This document shows positions 8,908-16,016 of a stretch of 64,000 nt of DNA, piece after piece. Where the stretch lies: the NCBI RefSeq assembly GCF_025464955.1, contig NZ_JAODNM010000157.1, forward strand, positions 60,315 through 124,314, read 5' to 3'. Under the pieces are notes generated by a model, which was not told where the DNA came from, searched no databases, and was given only the letters and a program-made list of their open reading frames with translations. The translations under genes and the position numbers were made by a program. The stretch comes from Amycolatopsis sp. (lineage in GTDB: Bacteria; Actinomycetota; Actinomycetes; Mycobacteriales; Pseudonocardiaceae). How positions within the stretch are numbered: the stretch's first letter is position 1; the number at the start of each line of letters is the position of its first letter.

Positions 8908-9588
8908 GTGTTCGCGAGTGACGGGAAAAGTGCGGTGAAGAGCTCCTCAGTGCGCAGGTCGCTGCCAAAGGTGACCGAGGATGCGCTCGACGAGCCGGGC
9001 ATCGATCTCTCCCGGTTCCTGCTGGTATACAAGTTCGCCATCGAAGAGGTGATGACGAAACTGCGGATCCTCGGCGAGGAGTTCGACTTCATCCACCGGC
9101 ACGACCCGATCGAGCATGTCACGAGCCGGGTGAAACGCCCCGAGGCGATCAAGGACAAACTGCGCCGCCGGGGCCTCGAGCTCGATCTCGACGTGATCGC
9201 CGAGCACCTCGACGACGTGGCCGGCATCCGCGTGGTCTGTCCGTTCGTGTCGGACGTCTACCGGGTCGCGCAGATGCTGACCAGGCAGAACGACGTCGAG
9301 CTGCTCCTGCGCAAGGACTACATCGACGCGCCGAAGGCCAACGGCTACCGGAGCCTGCACCTCATCCTGCGCATCCCGGTCTTCCTGTCCGACCGCGTCG
9401 AGCACGTCAAGGTCGAGGTCCAGCTGCGCACGATCGCGATGGACTTCTGGGCGACGCTGGAGCACAAGCTGTGCTACAAGTACGAAGACCAGGTGCCCGC
9501 CGACTTCGCCGAGGAACTGGCCAGCACCGCCACCATCGCCGCCCAGCTCGACGCCCGGATGCAGGCCCTGCACCTCCGCCTGCACTGA
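8908..9588 (+). CDS. Small alarmone synthetase ((p)ppGpp synthetase, RelA/SpoT synthetase domain only)
   Basis: 226 residues if the GTG at 8908 is used; GTG at 8935 is a reasonable alternative. The protein is only a RelA/SpoT synthetase domain: DDVAGIRVVCPFVSDVY, then YIDAPKANGYRSLHL around residue 144 (the GTP-binding tyrosine segment), then EVQLRTIAMDFWATLEHKL. There is no HD hydrolase, TGS or ACT domain, so it is a RelQ/RelP-like single-domain enzyme that transfers pyrophosphate from ATP to GDP/GTP. Such enzymes are usually controlled by transcription or ligands rather than by the ribosome. A strong hairpin follows. Confidence 0.93.
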   Translation: MFASDGKSAVKSSSVRRSLPKVTEDALDEPGIDLSRFLLVYKFAIEEVMTKLRILGEEFDFIHRHDPIEHVTSRVKRPEAIKDKLRRRGLELDLDVIAEHLDDVAGIRVVCPFVSDVYRVAQMLTRQNDVELLLRKDYIDAPKANGYRSLHLILRIPVFLSDRVEHVKVEVQLRTIAMDFWATLEHKLCYKYEDQVPADFAEELASTATIAAQLDARMQALHLRLH

Positions 9589-9607
9589 GGTTGAGCCCTC
9601 AAAGCAT

Positions 9608-9629
9608 CGCAACTCGCCGTCGAGTTGCG
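9608..9629. repeat. Dispersed 22-bp palindrome (family A), copy 1
   Basis: CGCAACTCG (9608-9616), loop CCGT, CGAGTTGCG (9621-9629): perfect 9-bp arms. Its last three bases are shared with the left arm of the following hairpin, so the two stems compete partly for the same bases. Related copies occur at 14229, 14272, 34328, 34371 and 49230. Confidence 0.85.
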
Positions 9630-9653
9630 GTCTCTTAGAAACTAAGAGACCGC
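9627..9653 (+). terminator. Terminator-like hairpin after the alarmone synthetase gene
   Basis: Perfect 12-bp stem: 9627-9638 pairs with 9642-9653, with an AAA loop. There is no U-tract, which is common in actinobacteria. It lies 39 nt after the stop codon. Confidence 0.7.
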
Positions 9654-9670
9654 ACAAAAGCGCAAAAGTG
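9653..9670 (+). repeat. Dispersed 18-nt motif (motif B), copy 1
   Basis: CACAAAAGCGCAAAAGTG occurs here and again at 34416-34433, each time exactly 45 nt downstream of the start of a family A palindrome. A 13-nt piece recurs at 49160-49172, also near a family A copy. Confidence 0.7.
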
Positions 9671-9868
9671 GGACGCTGGTGTGTCGTCCGGGCGGGCCGT
9701 CGCAACGTTCACCCGATCCCAACTTTCGCCTCGTATGCCGGTGGCCTAGGTTGCGTAGTCTGAGCGTCTCGGCGGGGGACGATCTCTCCCGGCCGGGTCG
9801 TTCGACGAAACCCGAATCGCCGGGGCGCGCCACAAGTGCGGACCGGTCACGACAAAGGAGTCACCACC

Positions 9869-10942
9869 TTGACCGAAGGTGTATTCGGCCGCGAGAGCGC
9901 CCATGAGCAGGTCGTCTTCTGCCAGGACAGGGCCAGCGGCCTCAAGGCCATCATCGGCATCTACTCGACGGCGCTGGGTCCCGCTTTGGGCGGCACCCGC
10001 TTCTACCCCTACGAGTCCGAAGCCGCCGCACTCGACGACGTGCTAGCCCTGTCGAAGGGTATGGCCTACAAGAACGCCCTCGCCGGGCTCGACCTCGGCG
10101 GCGGCAAGGCCGTCATCATCGGCGACCCGGCGACGCTGAAGTCCGAGCCCCTGCTGCGCGCCTTCGGCCGGTTCGTCCAGTCGCTGTCCGGCCGCTACAT
10201 CACCGCGTGCGACGTCGGCACCTTCGTCGAGGACATGGACGTCGTCGCCCGCGAATGCAGCTTCGTCACCGGTCGCTCGCCCGAGGACGGCGGCGCCGGA
10301 GACTCCTCCGTCCTTACCGCTTTCGGTGTTTTCCAAGGCATGCGCGCGTCCGCCGAGCACGTCTGGGGCAACCCGGAGCTCCACGGCCGCCGGGTCGGCG
10401 TCGCCGGGGTCGGCAAGGTCGGGCACATCCTCGTCGGTCACCTCGTCGAGTCCGGGGCGCAGGTCGTGATCAGCGACGTCTCCCCGAAGGCCATCGAGCG
10501 CACCCGCGCGCTTTACCCGGGTGTCGAGGTGGTCGCGGACGCGGCCACGCTCGTCCGCTCCGAGATAGACGTCTTCGCCCCCTGCGCGCTCGGTGGCGCG
10601 CTTGACGACGAGACTGTCGCCGTGCTCCAGGCAAAAGTCGTCTGCGGCGCCGCGAACAACCAGCTCGCGCACCTCGGGGTCGACAAGGCCCTGCAGGATC
10701 GCGGCATCCTGTTCGCGCCCGACTACCTCGTCAACGCCGGCGGCGTGATCCAGGTCAGCGACGAGCTGCACGGGTTCGACTTCGCCCGCGCCAAGCGCAA
10801 GACCACGGCCATCTTCGACACCACGAAGGCCGTGTACGCACTGGCCGAGGCCGATGGCGTGCCCCCGGCCACCGCCGCGGACCGCCTCGCCGAGCGGCGG
10901 ATGTCCGACGTCGGCCGCTTGCGATCCATCCTCACGCCGTAA
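9869..10942 (+). CDS. vdh: Valine (branched-chain/phenylalanine) dehydrogenase
   Basis: 357 residues from a TTG start that lies 8 nt after AAAGGAG (9854-9860); the GTG at 9836 has no such site. It belongs to the Glu/Leu/Phe/Val dehydrogenase family and closely matches streptomycete Vdh: HEQVVFCQDRASGLKAII, ALGGTRFYPY, the catalytic lysine region KGMAYKNALAGLDLGGGKA (residues about 63-81), and a Rossmann motif GVAGVGKVG near residue 174. It oxidatively deaminates valine, leucine or isoleucine to the 2-oxo acid with NAD+, feeding acyl-CoA precursors for fatty acid and polyketide synthesis. Leucine or phenylalanine dehydrogenase cannot be excluded. Confidence 0.9.
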   Translation: MTEGVFGRESAHEQVVFCQDRASGLKAIIGIYSTALGPALGGTRFYPYESEAAALDDVLALSKGMAYKNALAGLDLGGGKAVIIGDPATLKSEPLLRAFGRFVQSLSGRYITACDVGTFVEDMDVVARECSFVTGRSPEDGGAGDSSVLTAFGVFQGMRASAEHVWGNPELHGRRVGVAGVGKVGHILVGHLVESGAQVVISDVSPKAIERTRALYPGVEVVADAATLVRSEIDVFAPCALGGALDDETVAVLQAKVVCGAANNQLAHLGVDKALQDRGILFAPDYLVNAGGVIQVSDELHGFDFARAKRKTTAIFDTTKAVYALAEADGVPPATAADRLAERRMSDVGRLRSILTP

Positions 10943-10948
10943 CCGCAC

Positions 10949-11003
10949 CTGAATCAGGGGACCCCCGGTACGAATGATTCGTACCGGGGGTCCCCTGATT
11001 CAG
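10949..11003. terminator. Bidirectional terminator hairpin with 26-bp perfect stem
   Basis: 10949-10974 pairs perfectly with 10978-11003 around a TGA loop. It separates the convergent vdh gene (ends 10942) and the DUF5302 gene (ends 11020). Confidence 0.88.
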
Positions 11004-11019
11004 AACTGGACGGAAGCGG

Positions 11020-11208
11020 TCAGCCGCTCTTCCGGCGGAAGGTGCGCTTGTTGGCCGCGGGGCCGTGGGCGTGCTGGTTCTTCCCACCGGCGTTCTCGTT
11101 GGCCGAACCGGACCGGGCGCTGGCCTGTTTGCGCTCGAGCGCCTCGCGGAACTTGCGCTTGACGTCGTCCTCCTCGTCGCTCTCGGGCGACGGTATCGGG
11201 TCAGACAT
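11020..11208 (-). CDS. DUF5302 family small protein
   Basis: 62 residues, ATG preceded by GGAGGT. Highly charged and probably disordered: an acidic start (MSDPIPSPESDEEDDV), a basic helix (KRKFREALERKQ) and a basic tail (NKRTFRRKSG). This is the composition and length of the DUF5302 family, widespread in actinobacteria and of unknown function. It is convergent with vdh. Confidence 0.8.
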   Translation of the reverse strand: MSDPIPSPESDEEDDVKRKFREALERKQASARSGSANENAGGKNQHAHGPAANKRTFRRKSG

Positions 11209-11289
11209 AACTACCTCCGAGGTTACGACGTGTATCTGGGACCAGCCTGTCAGTTGCGGGGACGGATAGCGAGTCCATTTCGGTGCGCG

Positions 11290-12261
11290 TCACGTGGGCT
11301 GTGTCGCTCTGTCTGGTGACGGGACGTGACTGAAGACGATCCTGTCCCGATCGAGCGCCTTCCCACAGTGCTCGCAGAGCAGGATCGGGCGCAACCGCTG
11401 CCCGCAGACGACGTGGTCGAGCATGATGTCCGGCTTCTGCCCTTCGACCTCGAACTCCCGCGCCCACTCGGCGATGAACGCGAGCGCGGGGAAGAACGCG
11501 CGGCCCTTGGGGGTGAGCCGGTAGGCGTGCGCGTCGGTGCGCGTGGTGGCTGTCGTGGTGCACAGGACGTCCACGTCGACGAGCCTCGTCAGCCTGTCCG
11601 ACAGGACGCCGGGGCCGATGCCGAGCTCACGTTCGAACTCCGAAAAGTGGCGCGCGCCGAGCATCGCGCTGACCACCACCCCGGTCGCCCAGCGGTCGCC
11701 GAGCAGTTCCATCGTGTCCGGGAAGAACATCAGCGGGTCGGCGGAGAGGAAGTCGGCGTCCTTGCGGCGGAAGCGTTTGCTGGTTGTCGCCCCGGCGGCG
11801 CCCTTCGTGTCGAGGCGCCTGGACACGACATCGCGGGCGTTGACCGGCAGGACGCAGGTCGCGCAGCCGAGCGGGGCTTCGGTGTCCTGTCCGCAGTCGA
11901 CGTGCCGCAGGGACGGCAGGACGTCACGGCGGCCCTGGACCCATTCGCGCTCCCACGCCCAGATCGAAATGAACAGCGGCCACAGTTCGAGCCCGCGTTC
12001 GGTGAGCCGGTACTCCTGGCGGGTGCGCCCGCTGTCGCGGTAGGGCGTCTTGTCCAGCATGCCCGCCGCGACCATGTCCCGGAGCCTGCCCGAGAGCGCG
12101 GTGGGGGAGATGCGCAGCCGCAGCCGGAGCTCTTCGTACCGCCGAAACCGCAGGAAGAGGCTCTGCAGGATCAACAGCGTCCATTGGTCACCGAGTAGTT
12201 CCAGCGCCCGGCGGAGCGGGTCGCCCGCCGGGTGGATGCGACGCGCAGTGGCTTCCGTCAC
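11290..12261 (-). CDS. Tandem HxlR-family transcriptional regulator (two winged-helix domains)
   Basis: 323 residues, GTG start with AAGGGGGA upstream. Two HxlR domains sit in one chain: residues about 12-110 (ALELLGDQWTLLILQSLFLRFRRYEEL ... LTERGLELWPL) and about 180-285 (MELLGDRWATGVVVSAMLGARHFSEF ... LTPKGRAFFPAL). HxlR proteins normally dimerise from single domains, so this chain may act as a built-in dimer. Each half is followed by a short cysteine pair (CATC and CEHC), which could bind zinc or sense redox state. The target is unknown; no operator was identified in the upstream gap. Confidence 0.88.
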   Translation of the reverse strand: MTEATARRIHPAGDPLRRALELLGDQWTLLILQSLFLRFRRYEELRLRLRISPTALSGRLRDMVAAGMLDKTPYRDSGRTRQEYRLTERGLELWPLFISIWAWEREWVQGRRDVLPSLRHVDCGQDTEAPLGCATCVLPVNARDVVSRRLDTKGAAGATTSKRFRRKDADFLSADPLMFFPDTMELLGDRWATGVVVSAMLGARHFSEFERELGIGPGVLSDRLTRLVDVDVLCTTTATTRTDAHAYRLTPKGRAFFPALAFIAEWAREFEVEGQKPDIMLDHVVCGQRLRPILLCEHCGKALDRDRIVFSHVPSPDRATQPT

Positions 12262-12708
12262 TGGAATTTTCCCCCTTGTCGGTTCTACGCCCAGTGTACC
12301 CCTGACTACAGCTAAAGAAGCCTATTGACAGCTGGGTACAGAAATCATAGTCTCTTTCGCATGGCCCATGACCGGACTCGGCGAGCACCAGCTCGCTGAA
12401 CAGGCGTTGCGGATCCGTTCCGTGGCGCCGTCCGTCCACAGTGCCCCTTCCCGGGGGACGGACACTGTGGATGGAGTGGAATCCTTGGCGGACAACGGTA
12501 GTACCGCCGAGGATCGGTCCATGGTGGACGCACAGGTAGCCGGCTTGGCGGTCGACGTCGACGCTGGTGCGGCCATCTTCTGGACGTCGGGGACCGAGGC
12601 CGAGCCGACAGCGGTACGGCGATGCCATGGGGAGTGGCTCGTGATGGCGGTGGGGACCGCCTGAACCGTTCGGCTCGGCCTCGGTGGCGTCCTGCTGCCG
12701 GTGTCCGG
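12262..12708. other. 447-bp stretch with no supportable gene
   Basis: It contains the upstream region of the HxlR gene. Short open frames exist on both strands but none has a convincing ribosome binding site or recognisable domain. One 9-bp inverted repeat, TCCACAGTG (12435-12443) with CACTGTGGA (12463-12471), encloses a C/G-rich core and could be a hairpin or a binding site. Confidence 0.5.
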
Positions 12709-13185
12709 CTACCTGGTGGGCGCTACTGGCGTGCGCGTGGAGCCCGACCTGGCGCGCCAGGTCGGGGACGCCCCGGTGGATTGTGCCGGAACCGCCCTGA
12801 CGCTCAACGTCTGCGGCTCGGTCACTCGCGCTGCGGCGTGAGCCCGAACGGCGTGCAGCGCCGCGGCGAATCCGCCGACGAGCAGGCCGGCCGCGGCGAA
12901 CACCGCGGCGTCGCGGGCCGACTCGGCGTCGAACACGACCAGGCCGGTGCGGCCGATGACGAAGCCCGCGAGCAGACCCCAAGCCACGACCGCGGTGCCG
13001 AGCGCGGCCCGCAGCGACGACGTCGCGGCCACCCAGGCGATGACCAGTGACAACGCGACCACGGCGTAGACGTGATGCCCGGCGGCGCCGGCGGCTACCG
13101 AAACCACCGTCGCCGCGACTGCGCCGACGAACCCGAGCGGGTAGCCGAACCCCTCACCGGGCTTCGGCGGGCTGAAACTGGTCAT
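12709..13185 (-). CDS. Small integral membrane protein of unknown function
   Basis: 158 residues from the ATG at 13185 (MTSFSPPKPGEGFGYPLGFV...). Four hydrophobic segments fill residues about 15-115 (two alanine/valine-rich helices, then AALGTAVVAWGLLAGFVIG and AAVFAAAGLLVGGFAAALHAV); a hydrophilic, Arg/Thr/Pro-rich C-terminal tail of about 40 residues follows. The four-helix pattern is like the membrane modules of DUF4118-type proteins but no kinase follows. Function not recognised. Confidence 0.65.
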   Translation of the reverse strand: MTSFSPPKPGEGFGYPLGFVGAVAATVVSVAAGAAGHHVYAVVALSLVIAWVAATSSLRAALGTAVVAWGLLAGFVIGRTGLVVFDAESARDAAVFAAAGLLVGGFAAALHAVRAHAAARVTEPQTLSVRAVPAQSTGASPTWRARSGSTRTPVAPTR

Positions 13186-13297
13186 GGAACCAGTCCACCG
13201 CCGACCCCTGCTCCCGACGTCGCTCCGGACACTTTCCGTACGCCCGCACTGTGCTTCTTGACACTTTCTTGACGCCCCGCACGGTGACGGGAAGGCC

Positions 13298-14164
13298 TCA
13301 GCGGCGGGTGTTGCGGACGATGGCGTCGACGACGGTGGGCCAGGTGCCGCGCGGCAGATCGTGGCCCATGCCCGCCACGAGGACCAGCTCGGCACCGGGG
13401 ATCGCTTCCGCGGTCGCCTTGCCGCCGCTCGGGTCGACCAGTGGATCGGCGTCGCCGTGGATGACCACGGTCGGGATCGCGAGCTTCCGCAGCGCCGGGG
13501 TGCGGTCGGCCGCGGTGACGATCGCGGCGGTTTGCCGCGCGCTTCCGGCCGGGTGATACGCGCGGTCGTACGACGCCGTGGCCTTCGCCCGCAGCTCGTC
13601 GTCGGTGGCCGGGAACCCGGGCGATCCGATCGTGCGCGTCCCCGCCATCGTCTGCTCGATCGCCTTCTCCCGCGAGCCGGCAGGCGGACGCAACAGCCCG
13701 GCCAGCGCCTCGGGCGTGGCCTGCCCGACCGCGCGGTCTCCCGTGGTCGACATGATCGAGCACAGGCTCAGGACACGCTCGGCGTGCTCGATCGCCACGA
13801 CCTGCGCGATCATCCCGCCCATCGAGGCGCCGACGATGTGGGCCCGGTCGATGCCGAGCGCGTCGAGCAGGCCGACGACGTCCGCGGCCATGTCGCCCAG
13901 CCCGTAGGAGACCGATGACAGGTCACCGCCGAGGATCGCCTGCAGGTCGGGCGGGGGCAGCTCGTCCAAATACGTCGAAAGCCCGATGTCGCGGTTGTCG
14001 AACCGGATGACGCGGAAGCCCTCTTCCGCGATTGAAGCGCAAAAACTCCTGTCCCAGTTGATCAGCTGGGCACCGAGGCCCATCACCAGGACGATGGCGG
14101 GGTGGCCGGGGTCGCCGAAGGTTTCGTATTCCAGCTCGAGGCCGTTGGACTTCGCGGTAGGCAT
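13298..14164 (-). CDS. Alpha/beta hydrolase (RdmC/aclacinomycin-methylesterase-like group)
   Basis: 288 residues from the ATG at 14164; the frame is open further upstream but that part covers a repeat element. Alpha/beta-hydrolase features are VMGLGAQLINW (oxyanion region), the nucleophile elbow GASMGG with its serine, HGDADPLVDP carrying the acid, and GMGHDL carrying the histidine. The N-terminus MPTAKSNGLELEYETFGDP matches esterases near aclacinomycin methylesterase and lipase/esterase LipV-type proteins. Substrate unknown; the enzyme should be cytoplasmic. Confidence 0.88.
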   Translation of the reverse strand: MPTAKSNGLELEYETFGDPGHPAIVLVMGLGAQLINWDRSFCASIAEEGFRVIRFDNRDIGLSTYLDELPPPDLQAILGGDLSSVSYGLGDMAADVVGLLDALGIDRAHIVGASMGGMIAQVVAIEHAERVLSLCSIMSTTGDRAVGQATPEALAGLLRPPAGSREKAIEQTMAGTRTIGSPGFPATDDELRAKATASYDRAYHPAGSARQTAAIVTAADRTPALRKLAIPTVVIHGDADPLVDPSGGKATAEAIPGAELVLVAGMGHDLPRGTWPTVVDAIVRNTRR

Positions 14165-14228
14165 GCCACCGATCCTCTCACGCCGCGATTCGGTGGCTCT
14201 TCGGTCGCTTCCGTGGGTCGTTGCCCCG

Positions 14229-14293
14229 CGCAAGTCGCCGTCGAGTTGCGGTACTGAGCGTCCGCAACGATCGCAACTCGACGGCGAGTTGCG
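14229..14293. repeat. Paired family A palindromes, copies 2 and 3
   Basis: Copy 2 (14229-14250) has arms CGCAAGTCG and CGAGTTGCG with one mismatch around CCGT. Copy 3 (14272-14293) has perfect CGCAACTCG/CGAGTTGCG arms around ACGG. The start-to-start distance is 43 nt, the same as in the pair at 34328. The pair lies between an alpha/beta hydrolase start and a TetR start; the rest of the 259-bp gap shows nothing recognisable. Confidence 0.85.
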
Positions 14294-14423
14294 GAGGAAG
14301 CGGTCCACTCGACCGACCAAGGTCGCGACATAAGAGCCGTAATTTTGTGCCAGTCAGCGGAAAATCTGGTTTCAAGATCGGCGTACTTGCCCTCAGTGAT
14401 GGTTCGGCCACTACTGTGCTCGC

Positions 14424-15155
14424 ATGCCTTTCACTTCAGCCGGTTCACCGAGCAGATCTCGCTCGCGGACCGCGGCGGGGTTGCCCGCGGTCACCGCCGA
14501 GCGGTTGACCTGCGCGGCGATGCAGCTCACCATCGCGCATGGTCTGGACAACTGGACCGTGCGTCAGCTCGCCGCCGCTGTCGACGCCTATCCGGCCGTG
14601 GTCTACCACCACGTCGGAGACCGGGAAGCCGTGGTGAAGGCGGTGGTCGAGCAGGTGGTCGCGAAGGTGCCGTTGCACGACGCCGATCTTCCCTGGCGCG
14701 AGTGGTTTTCCCGCATGCTCACCGATATGCGCGGCCTGTTCCGGCACTATCCGGGGTCTGCGCGGCGAGTCCAGTCGTTCGGGCTGTCGATCGAGTCCTC
14801 GGTGAAGTTCATCGACCGCGGTGTCCAGATCCTGCAGGGCGCGGGCTTCGGCGCCGAGAGTCCGCTCGTCTACAACGTGCTGACTTCCACGGCGTGCCAG
14901 TTCATCACGATGGAAGACGACCACGACGCCGATCAGAACGCCCGGGTCGAGTCGGCGGCGAAATTCGGGCGCTACCAGGAACGTGCCGATCTTCCCGGAG
15001 CTTCGGCGATGGCCTCGGAAGCCTCCGAAAACAGCGAGGACGCCGAGCAGGTTCGTCGCTATTACGGCGAAATGTACGACTATGCCGTCAGTCGTTGTCT
15101 CGACGGACTGGCCGCCCGGCTCACGGTAATAAAAGCTAATTCGTCAGTCGGTTAA
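14424..15155 (+). CDS. TetR-family transcriptional regulator
   Basis: 243 residues. The N-terminal DNA-binding domain (residues about 24-75) is divergent but recognisable: TAERLTCAAMQLTIAHGLDNWTVRQLAAAVDAYPAVVYHHVGDREAVVKAV, with VYHHVGDRE as the TetR recognition-helix signature. The C-terminal half is helical and resembles TetR_C ligand-binding domains. Its last 12 nt overlap the 3' end of the esterase of the acyl-AMP ligase/polyketide synthase operon, so the genes are convergent. It is the nearest regulator to that operon and a candidate controller, though its position at the 3' end makes this uncertain. Confidence 0.88.
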   Translation: MPFTSAGSPSRSRSRTAAGLPAVTAERLTCAAMQLTIAHGLDNWTVRQLAAAVDAYPAVVYHHVGDREAVVKAVVEQVVAKVPLHDADLPWREWFSRMLTDMRGLFRHYPGSARRVQSFGLSIESSVKFIDRGVQILQGAGFGAESPLVYNVLTSTACQFITMEDDHDADQNARVESAAKFGRYQERADLPGASAMASEASENSEDAEQVRRYYGEMYDYAVSRCLDGLAARLTVIKANSSVG

Positions 15156-16016
15156 AGATTCCACGGCGAAGGGCCAGAATTCGTCGAGCGAAGCGCTCAG
15201 CGCCTTCCAGAAGTGGGTTCCGGTGGTGAATCGGGTCGTGACGTCGACGCCGGCGAGGGTGAGCCGCTCGGCGAAGTCCTCGTTCATCACGCGGGCGTAG
15301 CGCTCCAGCAGGCCCATCCCGGCGACGAACTGCTCGCCGGGGACACGGTGGCCGTCACCCGCCGCGAGGTACACCTTCATTCCCGCGAACGCCTCGGGGC
15401 GCAGGACGGGGTCGTTCTCGGCCCAGACGTCGGCCGCGGCGCGTCGCGGGCCCCAGATCCGGCCGGGCCGCATGCCTTCGCGCACGGCCAGCACGCCCAG
15501 CAGCGGTCCCATGCCACGCCTGGTGAGGTGCACGAGCCCGCTCAGCGACCCGGCCGCGCGGAACATCCCCGGATGCCGCATCGCGTACCGCATCGCGCCG
15601 TAGCCGCCCATGGAAATCCCGGCGACCGTCCGGACGTCCGACGCCCCGTAGGAGTTTTCCAGCAGGGAAAGGAGTTCCACGAGGTGGAAGGTCTCCCAGC
15701 CGGGCACGGTCCCGAGCCGGTCGGTGACCTTCCAGTCGGTGTAGAACCCCATCCGGCCGCCCTCGGGAATGACGACGAGCACGTTCGCCGTCGCGGCGAG
15801 CCGGGCGATCTCGGTGTTGCGCGTCCAGCAGTGGTGATCGTCAGAGGACCCGTGCAGCAGGTACAGCACCGGATAGCGGTTCGCACCGCCCGGCTCCCAA
15901 CCCGGCGGGGTGAGCAGGGTCGCGGCGACTTCCCGGCCCACGGCCGGTGAGTACATCCGCAGCTCGTGCCGGCCTGCTTCGGTGACCTGGTCGTCGAGCA
16001 CCTCCAGCGCGCTCAC
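15144..16016 (-). CDS. Antigen-85-type esterase/acyltransferase (alpha/beta hydrolase, esterase D family)
   Basis: 290 residues from the GTG at 16016, whose GTGA overlaps the stop of the polyketide synthase gene by 4 nt; this coupling defines the start. Features of the esterase/Ag85 family: YPVLYLLHGSSDDHHCW, the nucleophile elbow GISMGGYGAMRYAMRHP, AAGDGHRVPGEQF in the acid region, and GTHFWKAL with the histidine. Ag85 proteins transfer mycolyl groups to trehalose or arabinogalactan; relatives hydrolyse acyl esters. Here no signal peptide is visible, unlike secreted Ag85, so the enzyme probably acts in the cytoplasm on the product of the adjacent synthase, by release, transfer or hydrolysis. 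Confidence 0.87.
   Translation of the reverse strand: MSALEVLDDQVTEAGRHELRMYSPAVGREVAATLLTPPGWEPGGANRYPVLYLLHGSSDDHHCWTRNTEIARLAATANVLVVIPEGGRMGFYTDWKVTDRLGTVPGWETFHLVELLSLLENSYGASDVRTVAGISMGGYGAMRYAMRHPGMFRAAGSLSGLVHLTRRGMGPLLGVLAVREGMRPGRIWGPRRAAADVWAENDPVLRPEAFAGMKVYLAAGDGHRVPGEQFVAGMGLLERYARVMNEDFAERLTLAGVDVTTRFTTGTHFWKALSASLDEFWPFAVESLTD

Noticed and set aside
12322..12664. Possible small genes on either strand of the 12.3-12.7 kb gap
   Set aside because: Neither frame has a ribosome site, a recognisable fold or coupling to neighbours; composition does not separate them from chance.
14229..14293. Treating the palindrome pairs as ordinary terminators
   Set aside because: They lie between start codons or within a coding region, recur at fixed spacing and share spacers, which fits a repeat family better.
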